From Citromicrobium bathyomarinum (lineage in GTDB: Bacteria; Pseudomonadota; Alphaproteobacteria; Sphingomonadales; Sphingomonadaceae): 64,000 bases of DNA. The notes below the pieces were generated by a model. The model saw only the letters and a list, made by a program, of their open reading frames with translations. It ran no database searches and was not told the DNA's origin. Both the position numbers and the translations under genes were made by a program. Position 1 is the stretch's first letter; every line of letters begins with the position of its first letter. The DNA is taken from contig CP155577.1 in NCBI GenBank assembly GCA_001306305.2, forward strand, positions 1,533,501 to 1,597,500. Direction: 5' to 3'. Shown here piece by piece: positions 55,113 to 63,677 of the stretch.

Positions 55113-55883
55113 CTACAGGAACGGTTCCTCGCCCGGCTTGTGGATGCCGCATTCGACCTTGTCCCACCCTTTCCACCGGCCCGAGCGCGGGTCTTCGCCC
55201 GGCGCGACCTTGTGGGTGCACGGCTCGCACCCGATCGAGGGGAAGCCACGCGCGACCAGCGGGTGGCGGGGCAGGTCGTGTTCTTCGAAATAGGCCGCGA
55301 TCCGCGCGGCGTCCCAATCGATCAGCGGATTGATCTTGAGCCGACCGGCGGCATCGGAATGGTCGATCTCGAACCGGGGCAGGTCCGCACGGGTCGCCGC
55401 CTGAAACGCCTTGCGGCCGGTCAGCGTTGCGTCGAACCCGGCCAGCGCGCGAGCCAGCGGGCGGACCTTGCGCAGATCGCAGCAGCCGTCGGGGTCGTAG
55501 GACCAGCGCAGGCCGGTTTCGTCACGTTCGGCCAGCTCCGCCTCGTCCGGCGTCAGGATGCGCAAATCGGTCAGGCCGAGTTCGCCGATCAACGTGTCGC
55601 GATAGGCCAGCGTCTCGGGGAAGTGCTTCAGCGTGTCGAGAAACAGCACCGGGGTCGCCTGGTCCACCTGCGCCACCTGATGCAGCAGCACCGCGCTTTC
55701 CGCGCCGAAGCTGGAGACGATCGCGACCCGCCCCGCCAGCCCGCCGGTGAGCACGGCATCGAGGAGCGACGATGTGTCCGCATCGGCGAATCGCGTGTTG
55801 AGCAGGTCCGCCTGCTCCTGCGTGAAACGGGCGGAAGAATCGATCCGGTCGACATCGCGCGCGAGGCGTTGCGGCGCGTTCAC
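55113..55883 (-). CDS. cysH: Adenylyl/phosphoadenylyl-sulfate reductase
   Basis: 256 residues. It reduces activated sulfate to sulfite with thioredoxin. The Cys pair in PDGCCDLRKV and CEPC (in IGCEPCTHKV), which with the first pair hold a 4Fe-4S cluster, point to APS-type rather than PAPS-only reductase. The C-terminal catalytic ECGIH motif is present. It is the last gene of the cobA-cysH unit and is coupled to DUF934 by an ATGA overlap. Confidence 0.93.
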   Translation of the reverse strand: MNAPQRLARDVDRIDSSARFTQEQADLLNTRFADADTSSLLDAVLTGGLAGRVAIVSSFGAESAVLLHQVAQVDQATPVLFLDTLKHFPETLAYRDTLIGELGLTDLRILTPDEAELAERDETGLRWSYDPDGCCDLRKVRPLARALAGFDATLTGRKAFQAATRADLPRFEIDHSDAAGRLKINPLIDWDAARIAAYFEEHDLPRHPLVARGFPSIGCEPCTHKVAPGEDPRSGRWKGWDKVECGIHKPGEEPFL

Positions 55884-56326
55884 CGCGCGTCCCCGCCACC
55901 ATGCCGCAGCGCCCAGATCGGGGTGCGCGGGTCTGCCGCGCTCTGATACACTTCGGGGAAACGCGCGAAGGCGGCCTCGGCATCGGCCATATCGATGGGC
56001 GCGTCGGGCGCGAAGGCATCGAACCCGCAGCGGCGCATATAGGCCAGCTGGTCGACCAGCACGTCGCCCACCGCGCGCAGCTCGCCCGCAAAGCCCGCTT
56101 CGCGCAGAATGCGCGCGGCGGAATAGCCGCGCCCGTCGGTGAAGGCGGGGAAGGCGATGTCGACGCGGGCCAGCCGGTCGAGATGGGCGAGTAGCTCGCG
56201 CGCGTCGCCGCCCGGTTCGATCCGCACCGCGACCGCGTTGGTCTGCTCGGCAAAGGCCTCCAGCGTCACCGCAGGCTCCATGCAGGGCGTATCGTCGCGC
56301 AGGCGGATGGTGGCTGCCTCAGGCAT
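55880..56326 (-). CDS. DUF934 protein of the sulfite-reductase operon
   Basis: 148 residues from ATG 56326; the upstream in-frame extension overlaps cysI and is non-homologous. DUF934 landmarks FPAFTDGRGYSAARILRE and LRAVGDVLVDQLAYMRRCGFDAF are clear. This small protein recurs next to cysI/cysH in alphaproteobacteria and is thought to assist sulfite reduction, but the role is not proven. It overlaps cysI by eight bases and cysH by four. Confidence 0.88.
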   Translation of the reverse strand: MPEAATIRLRDDTPCMEPAVTLEAFAEQTNAVAVRIEPGGDARELLAHLDRLARVDIAFPAFTDGRGYSAARILREAGFAGELRAVGDVLVDQLAYMRRCGFDAFAPDAPIDMADAEAAFARFPEVYQSAADPRTPIWALRHGGGDAR

Positions 56327-57947
56327 AGAGCGCCTCCTTGAACGGGGCCATGCCGATCCGGCGGTAGGTGTCGAGGAAGCGTTCGCCATCCTCGCGTTCG
56401 CGCAGGTAGACATCGGCCGCGGTCTCGACCGCGTCGACGATGCCATGCTCGTCGAAGCCGGGGCCGGTGATCTTGGCGAGGCTGGTATCCTCCGCCTCCG
56501 ATCCGCCGAGCAGCAGCTGGTAGTTCTCGGTGCCTTTGCGGTCGACGCCGAGGATGCCGATGTGCCCTGCGTGGTGGTGCCCGCAGGCGTTGATGCAGCC
56601 CGAAATCTTCAGCTTCAGCTCGCCCAGCGCGGCTTCCTTGCCATTGGCGGCGAAGCGTTCGGAGATGCGCTGCGCGATCGGGATCGAGCGGGCATTGGCG
56701 AGGCTGCAGTAGTCGAGACCGGGGCAGGCGATGATGTCGCCCAGCAGGTCCGCATTGGGGGTGCCCATGCCCGCCTCGTTGAGCGCCTGCCACAATGCGT
56801 AGAGATCGGCCTTGCTGACATGCGGCAGGACGACGTTCTGCGTGTGCATGACGCGCAGCTCGTCGAAGGAGTACTTCTGCGCGAGGTCGGCCAGCACGCG
56901 CATCTGCGCATCGGTCGCGTCGCCGGGGATGCCGCCGACCGGCTTCAGGCTGACGATGGCCGAGACGTAGCCCGGCATCTTGTGCGCATGCGTGTTGTGA
57001 TCGAGCCAGACCGCGAAATCGGGGTCCGAGCGGTCCACGTCTTGGCCAGCGTCGGGCATGTCGGGGTCGCGGAAATACTTCTTGATCCGCTCCAGCTCGG
57101 CCAGCGGAGGCTCGACACCCTGCTCCAGCAGGTGGGCGAATTCCTCCTCCACCTGGCGGGTATATTCCTCCGCGCCGAGTTCATGGACCAGAATCTTGAT
57201 CCGCGCCTTGTATTTGTTGTCGCGCCGTCCGTAGCGGTTGTAGACGCGCAGGCACGCCTCCGAATAGGTGACCAGCTGGTCGAGCGGTACGAAATCACGG
57301 ATCAGCGGCGCGATCATCGGAGTGCGGCCCATCCCGCCGCCGACATAGAACTGCGCGCCCAGCTCTCCGTCACGCTCCACGATCCGGATGCCGATATCGT
57401 GCAGCCGCATCGCTGCGCGATCCTGTTCGCTCGCGATCACACAGATCTTGAACTTCCGGGGGAGGTAGGAAAATTCCGGGTGGAAGCTCGACCACTGGCG
57501 CAGCAGCTCGGCATAGGGGCGGGGGTCCGCCACCTCGTCCGCCGCAGCGCCCGCAAAATGGTCGGAGCTGATGTTGCGGATGCAGTTCCCGCTGGTCTGG
57601 ATCGCGTGCATCTCCACGCTCGCCAGATCGGCGAGGATGTCGGCCGCGTCCTCCAGCTTGATCCAGTTGTACTGGATGTTCTGGCGGGTGGTGAAATGGC
57701 CGTAGCCGCGATCGTACTTCTCGGCGATCGTCGCCAGCATCCGCATCTGACCGCCGTTGAGCGTGCCATAGGGGATTGCCACGCGCAGCATGTAGGCGTG
57801 CAATTGCAGATACAGGCCGTTCATCAGCCGCAGCGGCTTGAACTGGTCTTCGCTCAGCTTGCCTGCCAGCCGGCGTTCGCACTGGTCGCGAAACTCGGCC
57901 ACGCGGGCATCGACCATGGCCTGGTCGTATTGGTCGTAGGCGTACAT
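56319..57947 (-). CDS. cysI: Sulfite reductase hemoprotein (nitrite/sulfite reductase family)
   Basis: 542 residues. It reduces sulfite to sulfide on siroheme and a 4Fe-4S cluster. The cluster cysteines lie in ACPGLDYCSLA and GCINACGHHHAGHIG. The substrate region TTRQNIQYN is typical. No flavoprotein CysJ gene adjoins, so a ferredoxin or other donor is implied. It starts overlapping the DUF2849 stop. A nitrite reductase role is excluded only by context. Confidence 0.92.
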   Translation of the reverse strand: MYAYDQYDQAMVDARVAEFRDQCERRLAGKLSEDQFKPLRLMNGLYLQLHAYMLRVAIPYGTLNGGQMRMLATIAEKYDRGYGHFTTRQNIQYNWIKLEDAADILADLASVEMHAIQTSGNCIRNISSDHFAGAAADEVADPRPYAELLRQWSSFHPEFSYLPRKFKICVIASEQDRAAMRLHDIGIRIVERDGELGAQFYVGGGMGRTPMIAPLIRDFVPLDQLVTYSEACLRVYNRYGRRDNKYKARIKILVHELGAEEYTRQVEEEFAHLLEQGVEPPLAELERIKKYFRDPDMPDAGQDVDRSDPDFAVWLDHNTHAHKMPGYVSAIVSLKPVGGIPGDATDAQMRVLADLAQKYSFDELRVMHTQNVVLPHVSKADLYALWQALNEAGMGTPNADLLGDIIACPGLDYCSLANARSIPIAQRISERFAANGKEAALGELKLKISGCINACGHHHAGHIGILGVDRKGTENYQLLLGGSEAEDTSLAKITGPGFDEHGIVDAVETAADVYLREREDGERFLDTYRRIGMAPFKEALYA

Positions 57948-58246
57948 CAGATTACCTGCTCGATCGCTTGCGGATCATCGGGTTTGAGAGTGAGGTCGGG
58001 GCGGACCGTGGGGCCGAGCGCGCGGACGCGCTCCTTGATATGCGAAGGGCGCGGGGTGCCGTCGGGTCCGGGTGCGGCCTCGACCACGTAGGGCACGTTT
58101 ACGCGGCGTGCGGCTTCCTCGCGCGAGGCGATGGCCTCTGCGTCATCGCCCGCGTCGACCGCGTTCTCGATCAAGGTGGACCAGCCATCGCCGGTCCACC
58201 AGGTGACCGCGCCGGTCTTCAGGTCGTTGCCGGTGATGAGGTTCAC
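57947..58246 (-). CDS. DUF2849 protein of the sulfite-reductase operon
   Basis: 99 residues from GTG 58246, coupled to cobA (GTGA) and to cysI (ATGA). DUF2849 pattern: starts VNLITGNDLKTGAVTWWTGDG and continues with EEAARRVNVPYVVEA. The family is nearly always beside cysI in alphaproteobacteria; it may help assemble or insert siroheme or metal, which is inference. Confidence 0.88.
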   Translation of the reverse strand: MNLITGNDLKTGAVTWWTGDGWSTLIENAVDAGDDAEAIASREEAARRVNVPYVVEAAPGPDGTPRPSHIKERVRALGPTVRPDLTLKPDDPQAIEQVI

Positions 58247-59001
58247 TGCGCTGCCTCCATGGCCCGGGCGGCGATCTGCGCGTCGGTGCGAGCGGTGACC
58301 TCGCCGATCACGATCAGCGCCGGGGAAGTGACGCATTCGTGCTCGACGAGGTCGGGCAGGCCCGCGAGGAGCCCGCGCAGGACGCGCATGTTGGGGCGCG
58401 CGCCATTCTCGATCACCGCGACTGGCATGTCGGGCGACAGGCCGTCCGCCATCAGCTTGTCTGCGATGTCGCCTGCGGTCTTCACACCCATGTAGATCAC
58501 CAGCGTGCGGCCCTTGCCGGCAAGGCCGGACCAATTCTGGTCGCTCAGCCCCTTGCACTGGCCGGCAACGAAGCTGACGATGCTGGAGGCGTCGCGGTGC
58601 GTCAGTGCGATCTGTGCCGCCGCCGCCGCGCCGTTCGCGGCGCTGATGCCGGGCACGATCTCTACGGGCAGGCCAGCGGCGCGAGCCGCCTCGGCTTCTT
58701 CACCGCCGCGCCCGAAGATCAGCGGATCGCCGCCCTTGAGCCGCACCGGAGAGCGTCCGTCCTTCGCCTCGCGCACCAGCAGGGCGTTGATGTCTTCCTG
58801 CGGGAGGGTGTGCTTCGAGCGTCGCTTGGCGACCGAGATCAACGCTGCGCCTTCGCGCGCCATCGCCAGAATTGCGGGGTCGACCAGCCCGTCGTGCACG
58901 ATCAGGTCCGCCCCCTCGATCAGGCGCGCTGCGCGCAGGGTGAGGAGGTCGGGGTCGCCGGGGCCTGCGCCCACGAGGTAAATTGTGCCGGTATCTGCCA
59001 T
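58243..59001 (-). CDS. cobA: Uroporphyrinogen-III C-methyltransferase
   Basis: About 252 residues from ATG 59001 (an ATG at 59013 adds four). It methylates uroporphyrinogen III to precorrin-2 for siroheme (and cobalamin). SUMT motifs VGAGPGDPDLLTLRA, VRLKGGDPLIFGRGGEE and VPGISAANGAAA are present. It is a stand-alone SUMT, without the CysG oxidase/chelatase domain. It heads the sulfite-reductase unit, where siroheme is needed. Confidence 0.95.
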   Translation of the reverse strand: MADTGTIYLVGAGPGDPDLLTLRAARLIEGADLIVHDGLVDPAILAMAREGAALISVAKRRSKHTLPQEDINALLVREAKDGRSPVRLKGGDPLIFGRGGEEAEAARAAGLPVEIVPGISAANGAAAAAQIALTHRDASSIVSFVAGQCKGLSDQNWSGLAGKGRTLVIYMGVKTAGDIADKLMADGLSPDMPVAVIENGARPNMRVLRGLLAGLPDLVEHECVTSPALIVIGEVTARTDAQIAARAMEAAQ

Positions 59002-59077
59002 GCGAGGGTACATGGCGGGAGCGGCGGATGCGCGCCAACCAGAATGGGTTCGCGTGCGGCTAGCTATTCTTTAGCGC

Positions 59078-60244
59078 CTATTCCTTGGCCTCAGGCTTGT
59101 CGGATTTCGCGCGAGTCTGCTGGAGCGCCGCGATCAGCTGGTCCAGCCCTTCCGCATTGCGCAGGTTGATATCGCGCTGGGGGAAGGGGATCTCGACCTC
59201 GTGTTCCTGAAACAGGTGCCACAGCTTCTTGAGCACCGCGCTCTTCACGTTGCCCGTCCCCGCTTCAGGGTCGGTGATCCATACGTGGATGATGAAATTG
59301 ACGCTGCTGTCGCCATACCCGTCCAGCCAGACGGTCGGCGGGGGGGATTTCAGCACCCGGTCGCACGACAGCGCGGCCTCCAGCATCAGCTCTTCCGCCT
59401 TGTCGATATCCGCGTGGTAGCTGATCCCGACCGGCACCTGCATCCGCACGTTGCGGCTGGAATAGGACCAGTTTTCGACCTGATTGATCATCAGGTTCTC
59501 GTTCGGGATCAGGTATTCCTTCTGGTCGCGGGTGGTGATCGAGACCGCGCGAATGCCGATCTTGCGGATCTGGCCGAAGGTGGAGACGCCCGCCTGATCC
59601 GCGATCGCGATCACGTCGCCCGGCTTGATCGACTTGTCCATCAGCAGGATGATCCCGGCGATCAGGTTGCCGAAGGTCTTCTGCAGACCGAAACCGATGG
59701 CAAGGCCGAATGCGCCGGAGAACACGGTCAGCGCGGTCAGGTCTATCCCGAGCAGGTCGATCCCTATCAGGATCGCCATGCCCCACACACCGATGGTGAC
59801 GATCTTCTCCGCCAGCAGGCGGCGGGTCTGGTCGAGCCGGGTGACGCGCGCCAGCCCGAGATGCGCGAGCTTGCTGCCGAAGAACGCGAACGCGAAGACG
59901 CCGATGGTCACGGCGATGAAGACGATGCCTGACCACACCGAAATCGTCATCGAGCCCACGTCGATCGACATGCCTTGAAGCGACTGGATGACGTCGCCCA
60001 CGGTCTGGCTCTGTTGGCCGACCGCTTGGGCAAGTTCGTCCGCAGCCTTCACCGAATCGGTAGGCGATGCGGAGGGCGTGGGGATGGGTGTGGCGGCAGG
60101 GGTTGACCCGTCGGTGGGCACTGCTTGCAGGATCACCTGTTCGCCCGACTGCAGCGGATCGGCGCTGGCCGTAGGCGTGGGGCTGGGGCTCGCTCCGGGA
60201 TTGAGAACCGCTTCGGTTGCGGAAGTGGGGCCGACGCCAGACAT
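59078..60244 (-). CDS. MscS-family mechanosensitive channel
   Basis: 388 residues. A Ser/Thr/Pro-rich, low-complexity N-terminus of about 65 residues with no signal peptide, a short amphipathic part, then three or so membrane helices (about 100-125, 150-170, 175-200) and the MscS pore helix region GAFGLAIGFGLQKTFGN, followed by the beta domain ITTRDQKEYLIPNENLM and a C-terminal alpha/beta part. Opens under membrane tension. Coupled to the metC-like gene by an ATGA overlap. Confidence 0.9.
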   Translation of the reverse strand: MSGVGPTSATEAVLNPGASPSPTPTASADPLQSGEQVILQAVPTDGSTPAATPIPTPSASPTDSVKAADELAQAVGQQSQTVGDVIQSLQGMSIDVGSMTISVWSGIVFIAVTIGVFAFAFFGSKLAHLGLARVTRLDQTRRLLAEKIVTIGVWGMAILIGIDLLGIDLTALTVFSGAFGLAIGFGLQKTFGNLIAGIILLMDKSIKPGDVIAIADQAGVSTFGQIRKIGIRAVSITTRDQKEYLIPNENLMINQVENWSYSSRNVRMQVPVGISYHADIDKAEELMLEAALSCDRVLKSPPPTVWLDGYGDSSVNFIIHVWITDPEAGTGNVKSAVLKKLWHLFQEHEVEIPFPQRDINLRNAEGLDQLIAALQQTRAKSDKPEAKE

Positions 60245-61452
60245 CAGCTATGCTTGATCGTGGCGAAGGCGCGGTCAAGGTCCGCGATCAGGTCATCCGC
60301 ATCTTCCAGCCCGATGGCGAGGCGAATGCCGAGGTGATCTTCCTCGCGCCAGCCGGGCTTGGGCCAGGCGCTTGCGCTGCGGATGCGCGCGGCATCGAAG
60401 GGCAGGGCAAGGCTTTCGAACCCGCCCCAGCTATAACCGATGCCGAACAGCTCCAGCGTGTCGACGAACGCGGCGCGCTGTTCGCTGGTGTGACCGGCCA
60501 GCACGAAGCTGAACAATCCGCATCCGCCGCTGAAATCGCGCGCCCACAGATCGTGGCCGGGCGACCCTTCCACCATCGGGCAAAGCACATGCGCGACCTC
60601 GGCGCGGGCTTTGAGCCAGTGTGCGATTTTCAGCGCGCTGGCGGTGCTCTGCCTGAGGCGTAGCGGCATGGTGCGCAGGCCCCGGGCGACCAGCGCGGCA
60701 TCGTCGGGCGAGACCACCTGGCCGAGGCTTTGCGCGGTATGGCGTAGCTTGGCGTAATACTTGGCCCCAGCGCTCGCCGCGCCCATCATCACGTCAGAAT
60801 GGCCGCCCGCATGCTTGGTCAGCGCGGTAATGGTGATGTCGCAGCCATGCTCCAGCGCGGGAAAGCCCAGCCCGGTGGCCCAGGTATTGTCGATCAGGAC
60901 GGCCGCGCCCTTATCCTTTGCGATTGCCGCAAGGCGCGGGACGTCGGGCACTTCCATCGTCAGGCTGCCGGGCGTCTCCAGCATCACCGCGGTGGTCCGG
61001 TCGTCGAAGGCGGCTGCGTAGGCGTCGTGATCGGCGGGATCGAAGAAGCGCGCTTCCACGCCCCACCGCTTGAGCAGGCCGGATGCGATCGAGCGCGTCG
61101 GTTCGTAGACATTGTCCTGCACCAGCAGGACGTCGCCAGGCTCCAGCACGCTCATCATCGCGCCTGCCAGCGCGGCGGTGCCGCTGGGATAGAGCATGGT
61201 GCCCTCGGCCCCCGGCTCCAGCTGCGTCAGCGCTTCGGCCAGCGACCACTGGGTCGGCGCGCCGCGGCGGCCATAGTGGAAATGACCGTCCTCGTTATGC
61301 GCCAGCGCGGCGATCCGGTCGGCTTCGCTTTCGTAAAGATGCGTGCTGCCGCGCCAGATCGGCGGATTGACCACCGGGCCGGTCCACTCCTCGCGCCGCC
61401 CGGCGAGGACGGCCGCAGTGCTGGCTCCGGTCGGTTTGTCGATCTTGCTCAG
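60244..61452 (-). CDS. Cystathionine beta-lyase-like PLP enzyme
   Basis: 402 residues if started at CTG 61452. Cys/Met-metabolism PLP family. The PLP lysine is in TALTKHAGGHSDV and the N-terminal GPVVNPPIWRGSTHLYES is typical of MetC-like proteins. Homologues, as I recall them, begin near SKIDKPTGA, which matches translation from CTG; CTG is preceded by GGAG about eight bases upstream and overlaps the sseA stop as CTGA. The only in-frame ATG (61497) lies inside sseA. Cystathionine gamma-synthase is a possible alternative. Confidence 0.87.
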   Translation of the reverse strand: MSKIDKPTGASTAAVLAGRREEWTGPVVNPPIWRGSTHLYESEADRIAALAHNEDGHFHYGRRGAPTQWSLAEALTQLEPGAEGTMLYPSGTAALAGAMMSVLEPGDVLLVQDNVYEPTRSIASGLLKRWGVEARFFDPADHDAYAAAFDDRTTAVMLETPGSLTMEVPDVPRLAAIAKDKGAAVLIDNTWATGLGFPALEHGCDITITALTKHAGGHSDVMMGAASAGAKYYAKLRHTAQSLGQVVSPDDAALVARGLRTMPLRLRQSTASALKIAHWLKARAEVAHVLCPMVEGSPGHDLWARDFSGGCGLFSFVLAGHTSEQRAAFVDTLELFGIGYSWGGFESLALPFDAARIRSASAWPKPGWREEDHLGIRLAIGLEDADDLIADLDRAFATIKHS

Positions 61453-62297
61453 CGGGCTTCTCCGGTTTCCTTGGGTGTGTCGGGGTCTGCGCCCCATTCG
61501 CTCCAGCTGCCGTCATAGAGAGCGGTCTGCGGAGCGCCGAGCAGCCGCAACGCGAACAGCAGGACCGACGCGGTCACGCCGCTGCCGCAGGTGGCGACGA
61601 TCGGGCGATCGAGATCGAGCCCTGCCTTGTCGAACAGCGCGCGCAGCGTCTCGGGATCGCGAAACGTGCCGTCCTCCGCCAGCACATCGCGGAAGAACAG
61701 GTGCCGTGCGCCGGGAATGTGCCCGCCGGGCAGGCCGTGCACGGCGTCTTCGACGCTGCCGGTGAAGCGGCCAGCATCGCGCGCGTCGACCACCTGCTCG
61801 CGGTGATCGTCAAGATTGGCGAGCATCGCGGCCTTGTCGCGAAGGTCCGTGATCCGCACCGTGGTCGCCGGGCGATCCATCGCGGCTATCTCGGGCGTCC
61901 CGCTTTCCAGCGGCCGACCCTCGGCCTTCCACTTGGCCAGCCCGCCGTCGAGCACCGCGATATTGCCGAGGCCTGCGAGGTCGAGCAGCACCCACGCCCG
62001 GCACGCGCTGCGTAGATCGGAATCGTCGTACAGCACGATCCGCGTCTGCGGGCCGATACCGCGTTCGCCCAGCCAGCGCGCGACCCGTTCACCGTCGGGC
62101 ACCTTGCCGGGCAGGGCGGAGGCGGGATCGTGCAGCCCGGCGAGGTCGAGGAAGCGGGCGCCGGGGATATGCGCGGTTTCGAATTCGGCGCGCGCATCGC
62201 GCTCGGCCATCGGCAGGTGCAGCGAGGCATCGAGCACCGCGAGGTCGGGCGCGGCCAGCTCTTCGGCCAGCCGCTCGGTCGAAACGAGCATGTCCAT
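61449..62297 (-). CDS. sseA: Rhodanese-type sulfurtransferase (3-mercaptopyruvate sulfurtransferase-like)
   Basis: 282 residues, tandem rhodanese domains of about 130 each. The C-terminal domain carries the catalytic Cys loop CGSGVTA, the form typical of mercaptopyruvate sulfurtransferases; the N-terminal domain has Asp where Cys would be (YDDSDLRSACR) and is inactive. It moves sulfur from 3-mercaptopyruvate to thiophilic acceptors. The last bases overlap the metC-like gene. Confidence 0.92.
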   Translation of the reverse strand: MDMLVSTERLAEELAAPDLAVLDASLHLPMAERDARAEFETAHIPGARFLDLAGLHDPASALPGKVPDGERVARWLGERGIGPQTRIVLYDDSDLRSACRAWVLLDLAGLGNIAVLDGGLAKWKAEGRPLESGTPEIAAMDRPATTVRITDLRDKAAMLANLDDHREQVVDARDAGRFTGSVEDAVHGLPGGHIPGARHLFFRDVLAEDGTFRDPETLRALFDKAGLDLDRPIVATCGSGVTASVLLFALRLLGAPQTALYDGSWSEWGADPDTPKETGEAR

Positions 62298-62339
62298 TGC
62301 CAGCGCGGATAGCCGGTCGGCCCCCGGCTTGTCGAGCGC

Positions 62340-63551
62340 TCAGGCGAGTGCGCGGGTGGTCAGCTGCGAATAGGTGCGCGGGCCTTCGTCGAGCCGGAAC
62401 GGGGCAGGGCGCGCGGCGGTGCCTGCCGGTTTGGTGCCGATGACGAAGGTATGCGCGGAGGGCTTCTGCTCCGCAATGTGCACGGTCAGCCGCATCAGCG
62501 GGACGAACACGGGCACCTGGCCCTGCTGCAGCGCGCGCACCTCGCTCAAGGGAAGCCGCAATTCCCCGCGAATGACCGCCCGCTCGCCCGGATCGAGATG
62601 GTCGATCGTGTGCAGTTCGGGGTAGGAGTGGTGGGGATCGGCGACCTGCTGCGAGGTCGGCACGCGCCCGTGGGCGGTGGTCAGATCGCCCGCGACGCGG
62701 ACCTGCGAGATCGGCGCGCGCCCGCGATTGACGATCGTCAGGCGGTACGCGACCGTCGCGTTGACCACGCTGCGGCTGAGCGTGGTGGCATGCGCTTCAA
62801 TGCCCAGCGAAGCCGCTTCGAGGCGCGGGAGCGCGCTATGCTTGTGGATTTCGCGCAGCGGCGGGCCGGAAAGGTCGGCCGGAGCGGCTTGCACCTCGGC
62901 CCGGGCACGCCTGCGCCGACGGGCCGCGAACAGGATGATCGCGCCGAGCAGCAGCGCGAGCCCCGCCATCAGCGCACCCCACAGCCAGCCCGGCGTTCCT
63001 TCGTTGTCGGACGATGCGCCAAACGCGTCGACAGGCTGCGCCGTGTCATCGGGCACGGTCTCGGGCAGAACATTGGCAGGCAGAGCGGCGTCGGGTTCGG
63101 GAGCGGTTTCCTGCGCACCGGTATCGACTACGCCAGTATCGCCCGGCGCAGAGCCGGCCCCGGAATCCTGGCTGTCAGCGCTCGCGCGGGAAGGCGCGCT
63201 GGCTCTCGGCGCGGGTTCGGCCAGAACTTCGCGGGTGGAAACGGGCGCATCGCTGGTCGGCAGGTTCGGGCGGGCCGAACGGGTGGCGCTCGGCTGGGGG
63301 CGCGGAGTCTCGGACGCGCGCGGAGATGCGCTGGGGCGCGGCGTGACGGCTGGCGTCGGCGTGGCCGTCGGCGGCAGGATCACGCGCGGCGCGCTGCGGT
63401 TTTCTCCCTCCAGATCGATCGGCCCCTGCGCCTGCGGGCGCGCGGTGGGCGTCGCGTCGGGATCGGGCGGCAGCTGAAAGTCGCTGGCGGACTGCGCATG
63501 GGCAGCCGTGGCGGCGAAGAACAGCAGGCAGGGGAAAAGGGCGCGTCTCAT
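62340..63551 (-). CDS. Membrane protein with Pro/Thr/Ser-rich periplasmic arm
   Basis: 403 residues from ATG 63551. A signal peptide (MRRALFPCLLFFAATAAHA), a long low-complexity Pro/Ala/Thr/Ser/Asp-rich arm (about 20-185), one membrane helix (LWGALMAGLALLLGAIILFAA), a basic stop-transfer (RRRRRA) and a C-terminal domain in the cytoplasm with beta-rich look (VAYRLTIVNRGRAPISQVRVAGDL). The latter resembles a CARDB/DUF11-like beta sandwich but is unnamed. The gene is 42 bases before sseA. Function unknown. Confidence 0.7.
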   Translation of the reverse strand: MRRALFPCLLFFAATAAHAQSASDFQLPPDPDATPTARPQAQGPIDLEGENRSAPRVILPPTATPTPAVTPRPSASPRASETPRPQPSATRSARPNLPTSDAPVSTREVLAEPAPRASAPSRASADSQDSGAGSAPGDTGVVDTGAQETAPEPDAALPANVLPETVPDDTAQPVDAFGASSDNEGTPGWLWGALMAGLALLLGAIILFAARRRRRARAEVQAAPADLSGPPLREIHKHSALPRLEAASLGIEAHATTLSRSVVNATVAYRLTIVNRGRAPISQVRVAGDLTTAHGRVPTSQQVADPHHSYPELHTIDHLDPGERAVIRGELRLPLSEVRALQQGQVPVFVPLMRLTVHIAEQKPSAHTFVIGTKPAGTAARPAPFRLDEGPRTYSQLTTRALA

Positions 63552-63677
63552 CAATTCGGACTTCGGAGCAGGAGAAAGATGCCGGTACACCGGGCAGGGC
63601 GGCGCTGAATAGGCGGTGAATCGCCGCTACGCAAAGGCTTGCTTGTGCCGCGCGCACGATGAAGGCAAGGACGCGGC

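Noticed and set aside
63552-63677. Possible preQ1 riboswitch before queF
   Set aside because: No recognisable aptamer features were seen in the 126-base gap; queF in this group is usually constitutive as far as I know.
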